Shown: in pieces, positions 42,172-50,130 of the stretch
How the letters are laid out: each line of letters begins with the position of its first letter
Numbering within the stretch: the first letter of the stretch is position 1
Assembly: GCF_031179145.1 (NCBI RefSeq)
Contig: NZ_JAPSIB010000009.1
Location: 78,239-142,238, forward strand
Source: Brevibacterium sp.
GTDB lineage: Bacteria; Actinomycetota; Actinomycetes; Actinomycetales; Brevibacteriaceae
DNA length: 64,000 bases
Direction of reading: 5' to 3'
Program-made: the position numbers and the translations under genes
Notes under the pieces: generated by a model
Databases searched by the model: none
The model's input: only the letters and a program-made list of their open reading frames with translations
What the model was told of the DNA's origin: nothing

Positions 42172-43712
42172 GCGTTCACCCGGATTCTCGGGTCGAGGAC
42201 GGCGTAGAGGAAGTCCGCGACCAGGTTGGCGATGATGGCGAAGATGCCCGTGATGACGATGTAGGCCATGATCGGGTCGATTTCGGAACGGTGCATCGAG
42301 TCGATGAAGAGCTTGCCCATGCCGTTCCAGCCGAAGATCGTCTCCGTGATCACGGCCCCGCCGACCATGGTGATGATGTCGACGGGGATGATCGACGCCA
42401 GAGGCAGCAGCGCATTGCGCAGGGCGTGGCGCATGACGACGGTGCGCTCGTTGAGGCCCTTGGCCCGGGCAGTGCGGATGTAGTCCTGACCCATCACCTC
42501 GAGCATTGACCCACGCGTGTAACGGGTGTAGGAGGCGAAGGAGATGAGGATCAGGGCGATCGAGGGCAGCAGGAGGTGGGTGAACGAATCGAGGTTCGCC
42601 ATCCAGAAATCTCCCGCGACGTTCGGCGCGGACGCGCCGATCGTCGCGATCGGACGGTTGTTGATCGCCGGATGCGCCGAGTACCGGCCCCACTCCTGCA
42701 GCACCCTGTCCGCGAAGATGAGGACGGCGATGACGAGGACGGTGAAGAACGTGGTCCGGGCGGTGTCCCAGGGATCCGGGCCCTTGAAGGCAAGCCCCAC
42801 GCCGACCGCGATGACGATCGCGACGACCAGGAGGCCGACCATCCACAGCCAGTTCATCTCCTGGTAGTAGAAGAGGTACTGCAGCGGCATGTAGAGCAGC
42901 GCTCCGATCCCGGCCACCGTCAGGGTCGCGTAGAGGACCCTCTTGTTCCGCAGCCCTGTCGAGAGGAAGGTCATGACGATGGCCGTGCCGGCGCCGATGA
43001 GGACGACGCCGACGATCCCGATCCGCGGCTGCTGCAGCCAGCCGCTGGCGAGGATGTAGTAGATCGTGACGAAGGTGATCAGGGTGGCCGCGGCGAAGGT
43101 GATGAGCCGCCGATTCCGACTGCCCCCGAGCGCCCCCATCCAGAACAGGCCCATGGCCAGGCAGACGGCGATGATCGGCAGCCAGGTCTCGATCTGCGGA
43201 TCGCTGAGGAAGTTGTTGATCTCGATCGCTCCCCACTGCTTGAGCAGCACGGCCACCCAGAAGACCGGCAGGGAGTAGAGGAGGAACGAGACGAAGGTGA
43301 TGAAGTAGTCAAAGCCCGAGTACTGGCGGATGGCGGAGATCATTCCGACGGCCACGCCGAGGACGATGGCGATGATGGTGGCGGCGGAGATGAGCTTGAT
43401 CGTGTTGACGATCGCACCCTGCAGCTGGGAGGTGACTTCCTGTCCACTCTTCCACGCGATGCCGAGGTCGCATTGGCCGATCGCGCAGCCGCCGACTCCG
43501 GCCAGCCACTTGAAGTAGCGGACGACCGCGGGGGTGTCGAGGTCGAGCAGACGCCGCCTGGATTCGTAGAGCGACTCGATGTTGGGCGAGGTGCTCGAGC
43601 GGAGATCCCAGAAGAAGTCGAGAGCCGCGTTGAGCAGGAGATAGAGGACGAACGTCACGACGAGCAGCACTAGCACGGTCGAGAGCAGCCTCTTGAGGAT
43701 GAATTTCAGCAT
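42168..43712 (-). CDS. oppB: Oligopeptide ABC permease OppB, extended form
   Basis: A 514-residue permease, against about 305-340 for ordinary OppB/DppB. TM1 (LLSTVLVLLVVTFVLYLLLN), an extracellular loop with GQCDLGIAWKSGQEVTSQL, and the EAA loop at RTARAKGLNERTVVMRHALR (about residue 413) are canonical. Roughly 180 extra residues with four or more hydrophobic helices lie between the early permease helices and the EAA region, for example VTIYYILASGW and MVGLLVVAIVIAVGVGLAF. Its role with OppC is to form the channel. The stop overlaps the oppC start. Confidence 0.88.
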   Translation of the reverse strand: MLKFILKRLLSTVLVLLVVTFVLYLLLNAALDFFWDLRSSTSPNIESLYESRRRLLDLDTPAVVRYFKWLAGVGGCAIGQCDLGIAWKSGQEVTSQLQGAIVNTIKLISAATIIAIVLGVAVGMISAIRQYSGFDYFITFVSFLLYSLPVFWVAVLLKQWGAIEINNFLSDPQIETWLPIIAVCLAMGLFWMGALGGSRNRRLITFAAATLITFVTIYYILASGWLQQPRIGIVGVVLIGAGTAIVMTFLSTGLRNKRVLYATLTVAGIGALLYMPLQYLFYYQEMNWLWMVGLLVVAIVIAVGVGLAFKGPDPWDTARTTFFTVLVIAVLIFADRVLQEWGRYSAHPAINNRPIATIGASAPNVAGDFWMANLDSFTHLLLPSIALILISFASYTRYTRGSMLEVMGQDYIRTARAKGLNERTVVMRHALRNALLPLASIIPVDIITMVGGAVITETIFGWNGMGKLFIDSMHRSEIDPIMAYIVITGIFAIIANLVADFLYAVLDPRIRVNA

Positions 43713-43741
43713 GGAACGTCCGTTTCAGTATTCCGTGAAAC

Positions 43742-43778
43742 GCCACTGTGGGGACCACGAAGTGATCCCCACAGTGGC
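43742..43778 (-). promoter_or_regulatory. Intercistronic hairpin between oppA and oppB
   Basis: The arm gccactgtgggga (43742-43754) pairs perfectly with 43766-43778 across an 11-base loop. It lies after the oppA stop and upstream of the oppB start, where hairpins in binding-protein operons usually lower downstream expression or protect upstream mRNA. Confidence 0.65.
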
Positions 43779-43812
43779 TGGGGTGGAAAGGAACTGACCA
43801 CTCAGAGGCGGA

Positions 43813-45618
43813 TCAGTTGACTTCCCACTCCCAGTAGTTCCAGAAGATGGTCGGCGACACGGTGGTCGACTTGGCATTCTTCAACTTTTCGTTGTAGACG
43901 AGCAGCTCCGGGAACTGGAAGATCGGCGCTCCGAAGGCATCCTCAGTCAGCTGCGCCTCCAGTTCGGTGACGAGCTTCTCCTGCTCGGGTTCCGGAGCGA
44001 CGAGGATCTCATCGAGGATCTTGTCGGTCTCGGGGTTCGAGTAGCCGCCGTAGTTGTTCTGCGCACCCGTGCGGTAGTTCGCGTCGGAGTCCGTGATTCC
44101 CGTCGACTCGGACTGCCACCCGAAGAGGGAGACGTCGTAGGTCTTGTCACCGAGGCGGGTGCCCCAGTTGACATCACCGACGTCTTCGATCGTGAAGCCT
44201 GCCTTCTCCGCTGATTCCTTGATCAGCTGGAATTCCTGCTGCCGGCGGGCGTTCGTGTTGTCGTACATGATGCGCACGGGCTTGATCTCACCGCCGACCT
44301 CCTCGAGCAGCTTCTTGGCGCCCTCGGTGTCGACCTTCTCGAGCTCCTTGAGTCCGTTGCCCGCGGTGATCGCGTCGTACATCGGGGAGCCCGGCACCTG
44401 GGTGAAGGAGTCGCGGACGACAGCCTCGGGGTTGAGCGGTTTGATGATCTTGTCGACGATGTCAGCCCTGGGCACTGTCTTGAGGAAGGCCTGCCGCACC
44501 TTCTTGGCCTTCTCCTCATCCCCGCCATATGCCTTCGGGTCGAAGGGGCCGTTGTTGTTGAAGGTGAAGTCGACGTGTTCGTATGTGGCGCCGTCGGCAG
44601 ATTCCACTTTGATACCGTCGAGTCCTTCAGCGGCTTCAAGGACGTCGGCAGTGGCCTGTGGCTGGGTGAAGTCGACCTCGCCGTTCTCGATCGCCTGCAC
44701 CATCGCCATGGGATCGCCGTTGTAACGCACGGTGACGGTGTTGACCTTCGGCTTCGTGGGTCCCGAGTAGTTCTCGTCAACCTGGAGGGTGACGTACTGG
44801 CCCTCCTTGAAGTCGGTCATCTTGTACGGCCCAGAATGAACAAGCAGATCGGGATCCTCGGGCATCGAGGTGAAGTCGAAACCGGTGTTCCAGGTGTTCG
44901 AGATCTTCGAGAGGGCCTTCTTGTCGTTCTTCTCGATGGCGTCGAGGATGGCCTTCTTGCCCTCGGCCGGATCGTCGATTCCCAAGGCCTTCTTCGCCAC
45001 GATGTGCGCAGGAAGGCCGATGCCATCGGCACCCAGGCCGAATTCCTTGTCCCAGTCCGCGAAGGGCTTGGTGTAGGTGAACGTGAGCTCCTTGCCGTCC
45101 GCGGAGAGCTCAGGGAAGTCCTTGATCAGCGACGATCCGACGGTTGAGGCATCGAAATAGACGGTGTTCTCGTCATTCTCCTTCACCGTCCCGTCGTCAT
45201 TGTTGTTCTCCTCAACGGTGTTGAAATTCGTCGACTTCCCGGCCCAGGTCAACGCAAGATCTGCGGCGTCCACAGGGGTTCCGTCGGACCACTTCGCCGT
45301 GTCATTGAACGTGTACTTGACCTTGAGCGGATCGTCGGAGACCTTCTCCACCGCGCCGAGGTTGCCGTCCTGAATTTCAAGGCTGTCGTCGTAGTATCCG
45401 AAGTTGTCATTCATCATGTAGGTGAGAATGGCGTTGGCCACGGCGTTGCCGTTGGCGGTCAGCGTATTCATCGACCGGAATGATTCGTTCCACCCGATGT
45501 TGAGGATCTGGTTCTCCGCGGACTGCTCGTCATTGCCGCCGCCGGGAGGGGTGCAGGCGGTGAGCACCATTGCTGCTGCGGCAACTGAGGCCCCGGCTGC
45601 GAGGAAGCGCTTCTTCAC
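43813..45618 (-). CDS. oppA: Peptide ABC transporter substrate-binding lipoprotein OppA
   Basis: A 601-residue family 5 solute-binding protein. A lipoprotein signal ends VLTACTPPGG (lipidated Cys near residue 22). Typical segments include WSDGTPVDAADLALTW, HSGPYKMTDFKEGQYVTLQ and VRYNGDPMAMVQAIENGEVD. It captures peptides outside the cell for OppBC-DF. GTG 45618 is preceded by AAGGAG. As first gene of the operon and followed by a hairpin, it is probably the most abundant product. CRP/GlxR-like sites lie 68-138 bases upstream. Confidence 0.9.
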   Translation of the reverse strand: MKKRFLAAGASVAAAAMVLTACTPPGGGNDEQSAENQILNIGWNESFRSMNTLTANGNAVANAILTYMMNDNFGYYDDSLEIQDGNLGAVEKVSDDPLKVKYTFNDTAKWSDGTPVDAADLALTWAGKSTNFNTVEENNNDDGTVKENDENTVYFDASTVGSSLIKDFPELSADGKELTFTYTKPFADWDKEFGLGADGIGLPAHIVAKKALGIDDPAEGKKAILDAIEKNDKKALSKISNTWNTGFDFTSMPEDPDLLVHSGPYKMTDFKEGQYVTLQVDENYSGPTKPKVNTVTVRYNGDPMAMVQAIENGEVDFTQPQATADVLEAAEGLDGIKVESADGATYEHVDFTFNNNGPFDPKAYGGDEEKAKKVRQAFLKTVPRADIVDKIIKPLNPEAVVRDSFTQVPGSPMYDAITAGNGLKELEKVDTEGAKKLLEEVGGEIKPVRIMYDNTNARRQQEFQLIKESAEKAGFTIEDVGDVNWGTRLGDKTYDVSLFGWQSESTGITDSDANYRTGAQNNYGGYSNPETDKILDEILVAPEPEQEKLVTELEAQLTEDAFGAPIFQFPELLVYNEKLKNAKSTTVSPTIFWNYWEWEVN

Positions 45619-45685
45619 GTTCTCTCCTTGTATTCGTCTGGAGTTCTCCGCGTTCAACTGTGAAGCGCGGAGTGGCCACGGGGTG

Positions 45686-45701
45686 TGTGACCTGGTTCAT
45701 G
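45686..45701. promoter_or_regulatory. CRP/GlxR-like site 1 upstream of oppA
   Basis: TGTGACCTGGTTCATG is close to the GlxR/CRP consensus TGTGANNTANNTCACA. It lies in the divergent region between oppA and the PH-domain gene. Confidence 0.4.
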
Positions 45702-45729
45702 TTCACACATGGAATGCCTCCAAGTTACT

Positions 45730-45745
45730 TCACAGAAAGCTGTGA
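45730..45745. promoter_or_regulatory. Palindrome TCACAGAAAGCTGTGA
   Basis: A perfect 6-4-6 dyad adjoining and partly overlapping the CRP-like site at 45741. It sits in an AT-richer stretch of the opp promoter region. Confidence 0.45.
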
Positions 45746-45756
45746 CCTAGTCCACA
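45741..45756. promoter_or_regulatory. CRP/GlxR-like site 2 upstream of oppA
   Basis: TGTGACCTAGTCCACA differs from the palindromic consensus TGTGANNTANNTCACA only slightly. It is the best candidate for carbon-responsive control of the peptide importer. Confidence 0.5.
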
Positions 45757-45850
45757 TACTGAGCTATTCAGACGATTGTTACTTTGTTGTGACCAAGGAG
45801 GTGTGTGCGAATTTCCCATCTCTGAGTGTGAATTGCGTCATTTTGCTGAG

Positions 45851-45856
45851 TAGGAT
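45851..45856 (+). promoter_or_regulatory. -10 box of leaderless PH-domain gene promoter
   Basis: TAGGAT ends 7 bases before the GTG at 45864 and supports that start over the ATG at 45855, which overlaps the box. Confidence 0.45.
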
Positions 45857-45863
45857 GGCCCGG

Positions 45864-46457
45864 GTGATGACCAACCGCGACCCCAATGCCGAGCAGGACG
45901 TGTCACCTGTCGTGACTCTGAGGACGACGGGTTCCACGGTGCTCTTCTTCACCATCTCCGCGATCTGCGCTCTCGGGGTCGGATCGATCGTCGCCGGTGA
46001 CTTCACTTTTCGCGGTCTGGTGGTTGCCGGCGTCCCAGTTGCCGTCTTCATGATCGTCTTCGCGCTCTACCGCTTCCCCCGTGTGGAGCTGCGGCACCAG
46101 GAGCTTGCGTTGATCAATCCCCTGCAGTCCATCGTCATCCCGTGGAACCTCATCGACGGCTTCGACACTCACTTCGGCCTGAATGTTCGCACCCCTGAGG
46201 CCAGTTACTCGTCATGGCCGCTGGCCGGTCGAGGCAAGAAGATGGAGAAGGACGAACATGGAATCCGTCGGCTCATCGAGAACCCGAACCCGTCCGTCGA
46301 CGCCGTGCTCGATCACTTCGCCGGACTCGGCGACGACGAACTGGCCAATCCGCGGGGCCTGCGCACAGTCACCACCACCTGGAACGTCGGCCTCATCGCC
46401 GCCGTCATCGGCACCCTCATCTGGGCAGTCTTCGGGTTCGCCGCCGTGCCCGGCTGA
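45864..46457 (+). CDS. Bacterial PH-domain membrane protein
   Basis: A 197-residue protein with two N-terminal hydrophobic helices (VLFFTISAICALGVGSI and RGLVVAGVPVAVFMIVFALY), a bacterial PH-type beta domain (RVELRHQELALINPLQSIVI, then PWNLIDGFDTHFGLNVRTPE), and one C-terminal helix (NVGLIAAVIGTLIWAVFGF). Such proteins are small actinobacterial envelope proteins of unknown role. GTG 45864 is chosen for the leaderless promoter pattern; ATG 45867 or 45855 are alternatives. It is divergent from oppA. A 21-bp duplication follows the stop codon. Confidence 0.7.
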   Translation: MMTNRDPNAEQDVSPVVTLRTTGSTVLFFTISAICALGVGSIVAGDFTFRGLVVAGVPVAVFMIVFALYRFPRVELRHQELALINPLQSIVIPWNLIDGFDTHFGLNVRTPEASYSSWPLAGRGKKMEKDEHGIRRLIENPNPSVDAVLDHFAGLGDDELANPRGLRTVTTTWNVGLIAAVIGTLIWAVFGFAAVPG

Positions 46458-46498
46458 GATTGCGAGGAATAGGCACCAGATTGCGGGGAACCGGCACC
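46457..46498. repeat. 21-bp direct repeat starting at the PH-gene stop codon
   Basis: Two 21-base units (46457-46477 and 46478-46498) begin agattgcg and match at 18 of 21 positions. The first base of unit one is the last base of the TGA stop. Confidence 0.85.
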
Positions 46499-46538
46499 AG
46501 TAGAACTAAGAGTCGCTTGCCCGGAGCCTGGGGTCAGA

Positions 46539-47237
46539 TCACCAACCGCGGGCGCGCCACTGGTCGAGGTGAGGACGTTCCGCCCCCAGGGTCGTCTCTG
46601 CGCCGTGACCGGGAAGGACACGGGTCTCGTCGGGCAGCTCGGAGAACACTCTCGCCTCGAGATCGTCCATCAGCGATGTGAAGTCCGCGCTGCTCCACGT
46701 CTTGCCCGGTCCTCCCGGGAACAGGGAGTCACCGGAGAACAGGATCGTCGCCGGCTGATCACGGCCCGCCTGGGCCTGGCGCGTATCTCCCTTGGCGCGG
46801 TCGCGCAGAACGAAGGCCCGTGAACCCGGAGTGTGCCCGCGCAGAGCGATCGCCTTCAGTTCGATGCCGTCGAAGTCAAGTTCGTCGAGGTGCTCCACCG
46901 TCCGATCGATCTCGACTCCCACCGCCTCCATGATCGCACCGGCGTCTTCGCTGCCCGCGAGCGCTACCGCCTCGGGGTGGGCCTGCGAGAGTTCGGACAG
47001 GGCGCGGATGTGGTCCCAATGCTGATGAGTGGTGATGATCGCCCGCAGGTCAGCGGCGCCGGCCGCGTCCTTCACTCCGGTTGTGATCAGCTCCGCGATG
47101 GCGTCAGGATCTGCTGCGGCGTCGATGAGCACCTGGGCTCCGGTCTCGCGGTGGGTGAGGAGATAGACGTTGTTCTCCATCTCGGACACGGAGATCCAGC
47201 GGACGACGACAGTGTCGAGTTCGATGATGTTCACCAT
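46539..47237 (-). CDS. Metallo-beta-lactamase-fold hydrolase (glyoxalase II-like)
   Basis: A 232-residue MBL-fold protein with the di-zinc motif THQHWDHIRAL, followed by GHTPGSRAFVL, FSGDSLFPGG and LPGHGAETTLG carrying the remaining His and Asp ligands. The ENNVYLLTHRETGAQVLIDA start resembles hydroxyacylglutathione hydrolase-like proteins; in a mycothiol organism the thioester substrate may be mycothiol-linked (inference). The start overlaps the end of the upstream ene-reductase by 7 bases, so they are likely co-transcribed. Confidence 0.82.
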   Translation of the reverse strand: MVNIIELDTVVVRWISVSEMENNVYLLTHRETGAQVLIDAAADPDAIAELITTGVKDAAGAADLRAIITTHQHWDHIRALSELSQAHPEAVALAGSEDAGAIMEAVGVEIDRTVEHLDELDFDGIELKAIALRGHTPGSRAFVLRDRAKGDTRQAQAGRDQPATILFSGDSLFPGGPGKTWSSADFTSLMDDLEARVFSELPDETRVLPGHGAETTLGAERPHLDQWRARGW

Positions 47238-48301
47238 GCTCCCCTAGTGTACTGAGGCGGATAGGGTCCGGGTTCGACGCCCAGTTCGTGAGCAGCGCGC
47301 TGCGGCCAGGCCGGTTCCCGCAGGGCGACCCTGGCCAGGAGGATGACATCGGCCTGCCCCGTGGTGAGAATCGTCTCCGCCTGATCCGGCTCCGTGATCA
47401 GGCCCACCGTGCCCGTCGGCACCTCTTCGGCGCGGATCGCCGCCGACAGCGGTACCTGGTACCCGGGCCCGACTGGGATCGAGACCGGCATGTTCCCTCC
47501 CGAGGACACATCGACGAGGTCGACGCCTGCCTCGCGCAGGGCACGGGAGACCTCAACCGCCTCGGCGATCTCGAATCCGTCCTGCCGCCATTCGCTGGCC
47601 GAGAGCCGCACGATCACAGGCACCGTCTCCCCCACCGCCCGGCGCACCGCCGCGTGGACCTCGTGGAGCAGGCGGGAGCGTCCGGCGAGGTCGCCGCCGT
47701 ACTCATCGGTGCGGGTGTTCGACAACGGTGAGAGGAACGAGTGGAGGAGATAGCCATGCGCGGCGTGGATCTCGACGGTGTCGAACCCGGCGCCGATGGC
47801 CCGCCGGGCGGCGTGCGCGAACGCGGCGACCACCTCGGCGATGTCGTCCTTCGTCATCTCCTCCGGGGGTTCGTAACCGGGATAGGCGATGGGGCTGGCA
47901 CCGCGGGTCGGCCATCCGCCCTCGGCAGGGGGCACGCTGCCGCGGGGATTGCCGGCGAAAGGGGCATAGGTGCTCGCTTTGCGACCGGCGTGGGCCAGCT
48001 GCATCCCGATCGCCGCACCCTGACCGTGGACGAAGTCGACGACTCGCGACCACGCGGCCGCCTGGTCGTCGTTCCACATCCCGGCGTCCTGCGGGGAGAT
48101 CCGCCCCTCGGGGAGAACCGCGGCCGCCTCGGTGAGGATCAGCCCGAAGCCGCCCTGGGCACGAGCGCCGAGGTGGACGAGATGCCAGTCGCCGGGCACT
48201 CCGTCGCGGTTCTCGCAGGAGTACTGGCACATCGGGGCGAGCCAGATGCGGTTCCTGACCGTCAGTTCGCGCAGGGTGATGGGAGAGAAGAGGTGGGTCA
48301 T
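47231..48301 (-). CDS. Old yellow enzyme family NADH:flavin oxidoreductase (YqjM-like)
   Basis: A 356-residue FMN TIM-barrel ene-reductase of the YqjM class: LAPMCQYSCENRDGVPGDWH with the conserved Cys, QLAHAGRKAST, EIHAAHGYLLHSFLSPLSN and TVGLITEPDQAE with VALREPAWP. It reduces activated C=C bonds using NAD(P)H. ATG 48301 has CAGAAT 6 bases upstream, so it may also be leaderless. It is followed with overlap by the MBL hydrolase, forming a two-gene detoxification-like unit. Confidence 0.88.
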   Translation of the reverse strand: MTHLFSPITLRELTVRNRIWLAPMCQYSCENRDGVPGDWHLVHLGARAQGGFGLILTEAAAVLPEGRISPQDAGMWNDDQAAAWSRVVDFVHGQGAAIGMQLAHAGRKASTYAPFAGNPRGSVPPAEGGWPTRGASPIAYPGYEPPEEMTKDDIAEVVAAFAHAARRAIGAGFDTVEIHAAHGYLLHSFLSPLSNTRTDEYGGDLAGRSRLLHEVHAAVRRAVGETVPVIVRLSASEWRQDGFEIAEAVEVSRALREAGVDLVDVSSGGNMPVSIPVGPGYQVPLSAAIRAEEVPTGTVGLITEPDQAETILTTGQADVILLARVALREPAWPQRAAHELGVEPGPYPPQYTRGAW

Positions 48302-48330
48302 AGGGTCATTCTGCCAACTCCGACCGCTGC

Positions 48331-49896
48331 TCACAGTGCGATGTCGAACACAGGAACAGCGAGCAGGTAGACGGTGACGGTGACGAGCACGATGCCGATG
48401 ACGTTGAGCCAGACGCCGCCGCGGACCATCTGCGCGATCGTGACGTAGCCGGAGCCGTAGGCGACGGCGTTCGGCGGGGTCGCCACCGGCAGCATGAATG
48501 CGCAGGTCGCGGCCAGAGCGACAGGAATCGTGAGCAGGAGCGGATCGAGGTCGAGGCCGAGGGCGACTCCCCCGACGACCGGGACGAAGGTGGCCGCTGT
48601 CGCGGTGTTTGACGTCAGTTCGGTGAGGAAGAGGATGATCGCGGCGAAGATCGCGACGATCAGCAGCGTCGGCAGCGCCGCCAGACCCGCCGAGGCGTCA
48701 CCGATCCATTCCGTCAGTCCCGAGTCGGAGAACTGGGCGGAGAGCGCCAACCCGCCGCCGAAGAGCAGCAGCACACCCCACGGCAGCCTCTCCGCCGTGT
48801 CCCAGTCGAGGAGGCGCACCCCGCGTTCGGCGCCGCCGGGGATGAGGAAGAGCAGCAGCCCGACGACCATCGCGATGCCCTCATCGCCGATGGGCGGCTC
48901 CTCGAAGATGAGGGGCAGGGAGATCCAGCTGACTGCAGCGAGGACGAACATCGCGAGGACGAGCTTCTCACCGGTCGACATCGGTCCCAGCTTGCGCAGT
49001 TCGTCCCTGACGAGCTCGCGACCGCCGGGGATCTCGTCGATCTCGGGTTTGAACAGCACTTTGACGAGCAGGAACCAGGCGATGGCCATCATCACGATCG
49101 CCAGCGGAACGCCGACGAGCATCCACTGTCCGAATCCGATCGAGATTTCGTGGTTGTCCTCGAGATAGCCGACGAGGAAGGTGCTCGGAGGCGTTCCGAT
49201 GATCGTTCCCAGGGACCCGATCGACGCCGCATAGGCGATGCCGAGCATGAGTGCGGTTCCGAAGTTCGACTTGATCACCCGGCCGATGCCGACGGTGTCC
49301 TCCTCGACATCGGGATCGGCGTCGGCCATCGCGGTGCCCACGACCTTGCCGACGATCATCAGCACCTAGATCCCGATCGGCAGCATCATCACCGCGGTGG
49401 CGGTGTTCGAGACCCACATCGACACGAAGCCGGTCGCGATCATGAAGCCGGCGATCATCGGTCCCGGCTTGTCGCCCATCAGGCTCAGGGTGAACAGCGC
49501 GATCCGCTGATGCAGATTCCACCGCTGCATCGCCAGGGCGATGAGGAAGCCACCGAGGAAGAGGAAGATGATGGGGTGTCCGTAGGACGCGCCCACCGCC
49601 GACATCTCCACATCGGTGCCGAACACGGGGAAGGCGACCAGGGGCACCAGCGAAGTCGCCGGGATCGGCAGGGCCTCGGTCATCCACCAGCAGGCCATGA
49701 GCACGGCCACAGCTGCCGTGAGCTTGACCGCATGGGCGACATCTGCGGGCATCAGGGCGTAGACGGCGGTGGCGAGGATGAGACCGAGGAGGAACCCCAG
49801 CCACCGGATCCGCACGGTACTGGTGTCGAAGGCGGGAGCCTTCTCCCCCGGTGAGAGGTGATGGATCTGCGCGGGTGCGGATCTGTCCTGATTCAC
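48331..49896 (-). pseudogene. SLC13/DASS dicarboxylate transporter interrupted by an amber codon
   Basis: One continuous frame of 522 codons from GTG 49896 to 48331 encodes a divalent anion:sodium symporter, broken only by TAG at 49366-49368. Both duplicated SNT motifs, which bind Na+ and substrate in this family, are intact: WVSNTATAVMMLPIG before the stop and TELTSNTATAATFVPV after it. The stop falls just after MMLPIGI, where homologues commonly have Ser or another residue, so a single base change such as TCG to TAG would explain it. It is either a recent pseudogene, a sequencing error or a read-through case. GAGGAG precedes the start. Twin palindromes lie upstream. Confidence 0.8.
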
Positions 49897-49957
49897 GGTC
49901 GGCTCCTCAGCGAGCAGGGTCTTGGCCAGAGCGTCACCGGGTGCGGTGACGGCGTGC

Positions 49958-49988
49958 GGTGAGTCTCACCTCTCCGGTGAGTCTCACC
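49958..49988. promoter_or_regulatory. Two copies of the palindrome GGTGAGTCTCACC
   Basis: GGTGAG-T-CTCACC occurs at 49958-49970 and 49976-49988, centres 18 bases apart, 62 to 92 bases upstream of the SLC13 start. It is likely a double operator for the transporter gene; the regulator is unknown. Confidence 0.5.
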
Positions 49989-50070
49989 ACTCTTCGGTGT
50001 TCCCACCATAGCCAAGAACCGATCGCTGTGGCGGCTGCAACTGTGCGACAGTGTGACTGGCCGCGACCGC

Positions 50071-50130
50071 TTCTCTGGACCCTGTTTCTCTAGACCCTGT
50101 TTCTCTAGACCCTGTTTCTCTAGACCCTGT
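50071..50130. repeat. 15-bp tandem repeat, four copies, at the stop of the alpha/beta hydrolase
   Basis: Units of ttctctagaccctgt occur at 50086, 50101 and 50116, with one variant (ttctctggaccctgt) at 50071. The TAG stop (50120-50122) is inside the first copy met by the ribosome, and each perfect copy repeats the TAG. Confidence 0.92.

Noticed and set aside
48331..49365. Treating the C-terminal part of the SLC13 transporter as a separate gene
   Set aside because: It begins within the conserved core immediately after TAG with no ribosome-binding site; one broken gene explains both halves.
50071..50130. 15-bp repeats as a CRISPR array
   Set aside because: The units are contiguous with no spacers and no cas genes are present.
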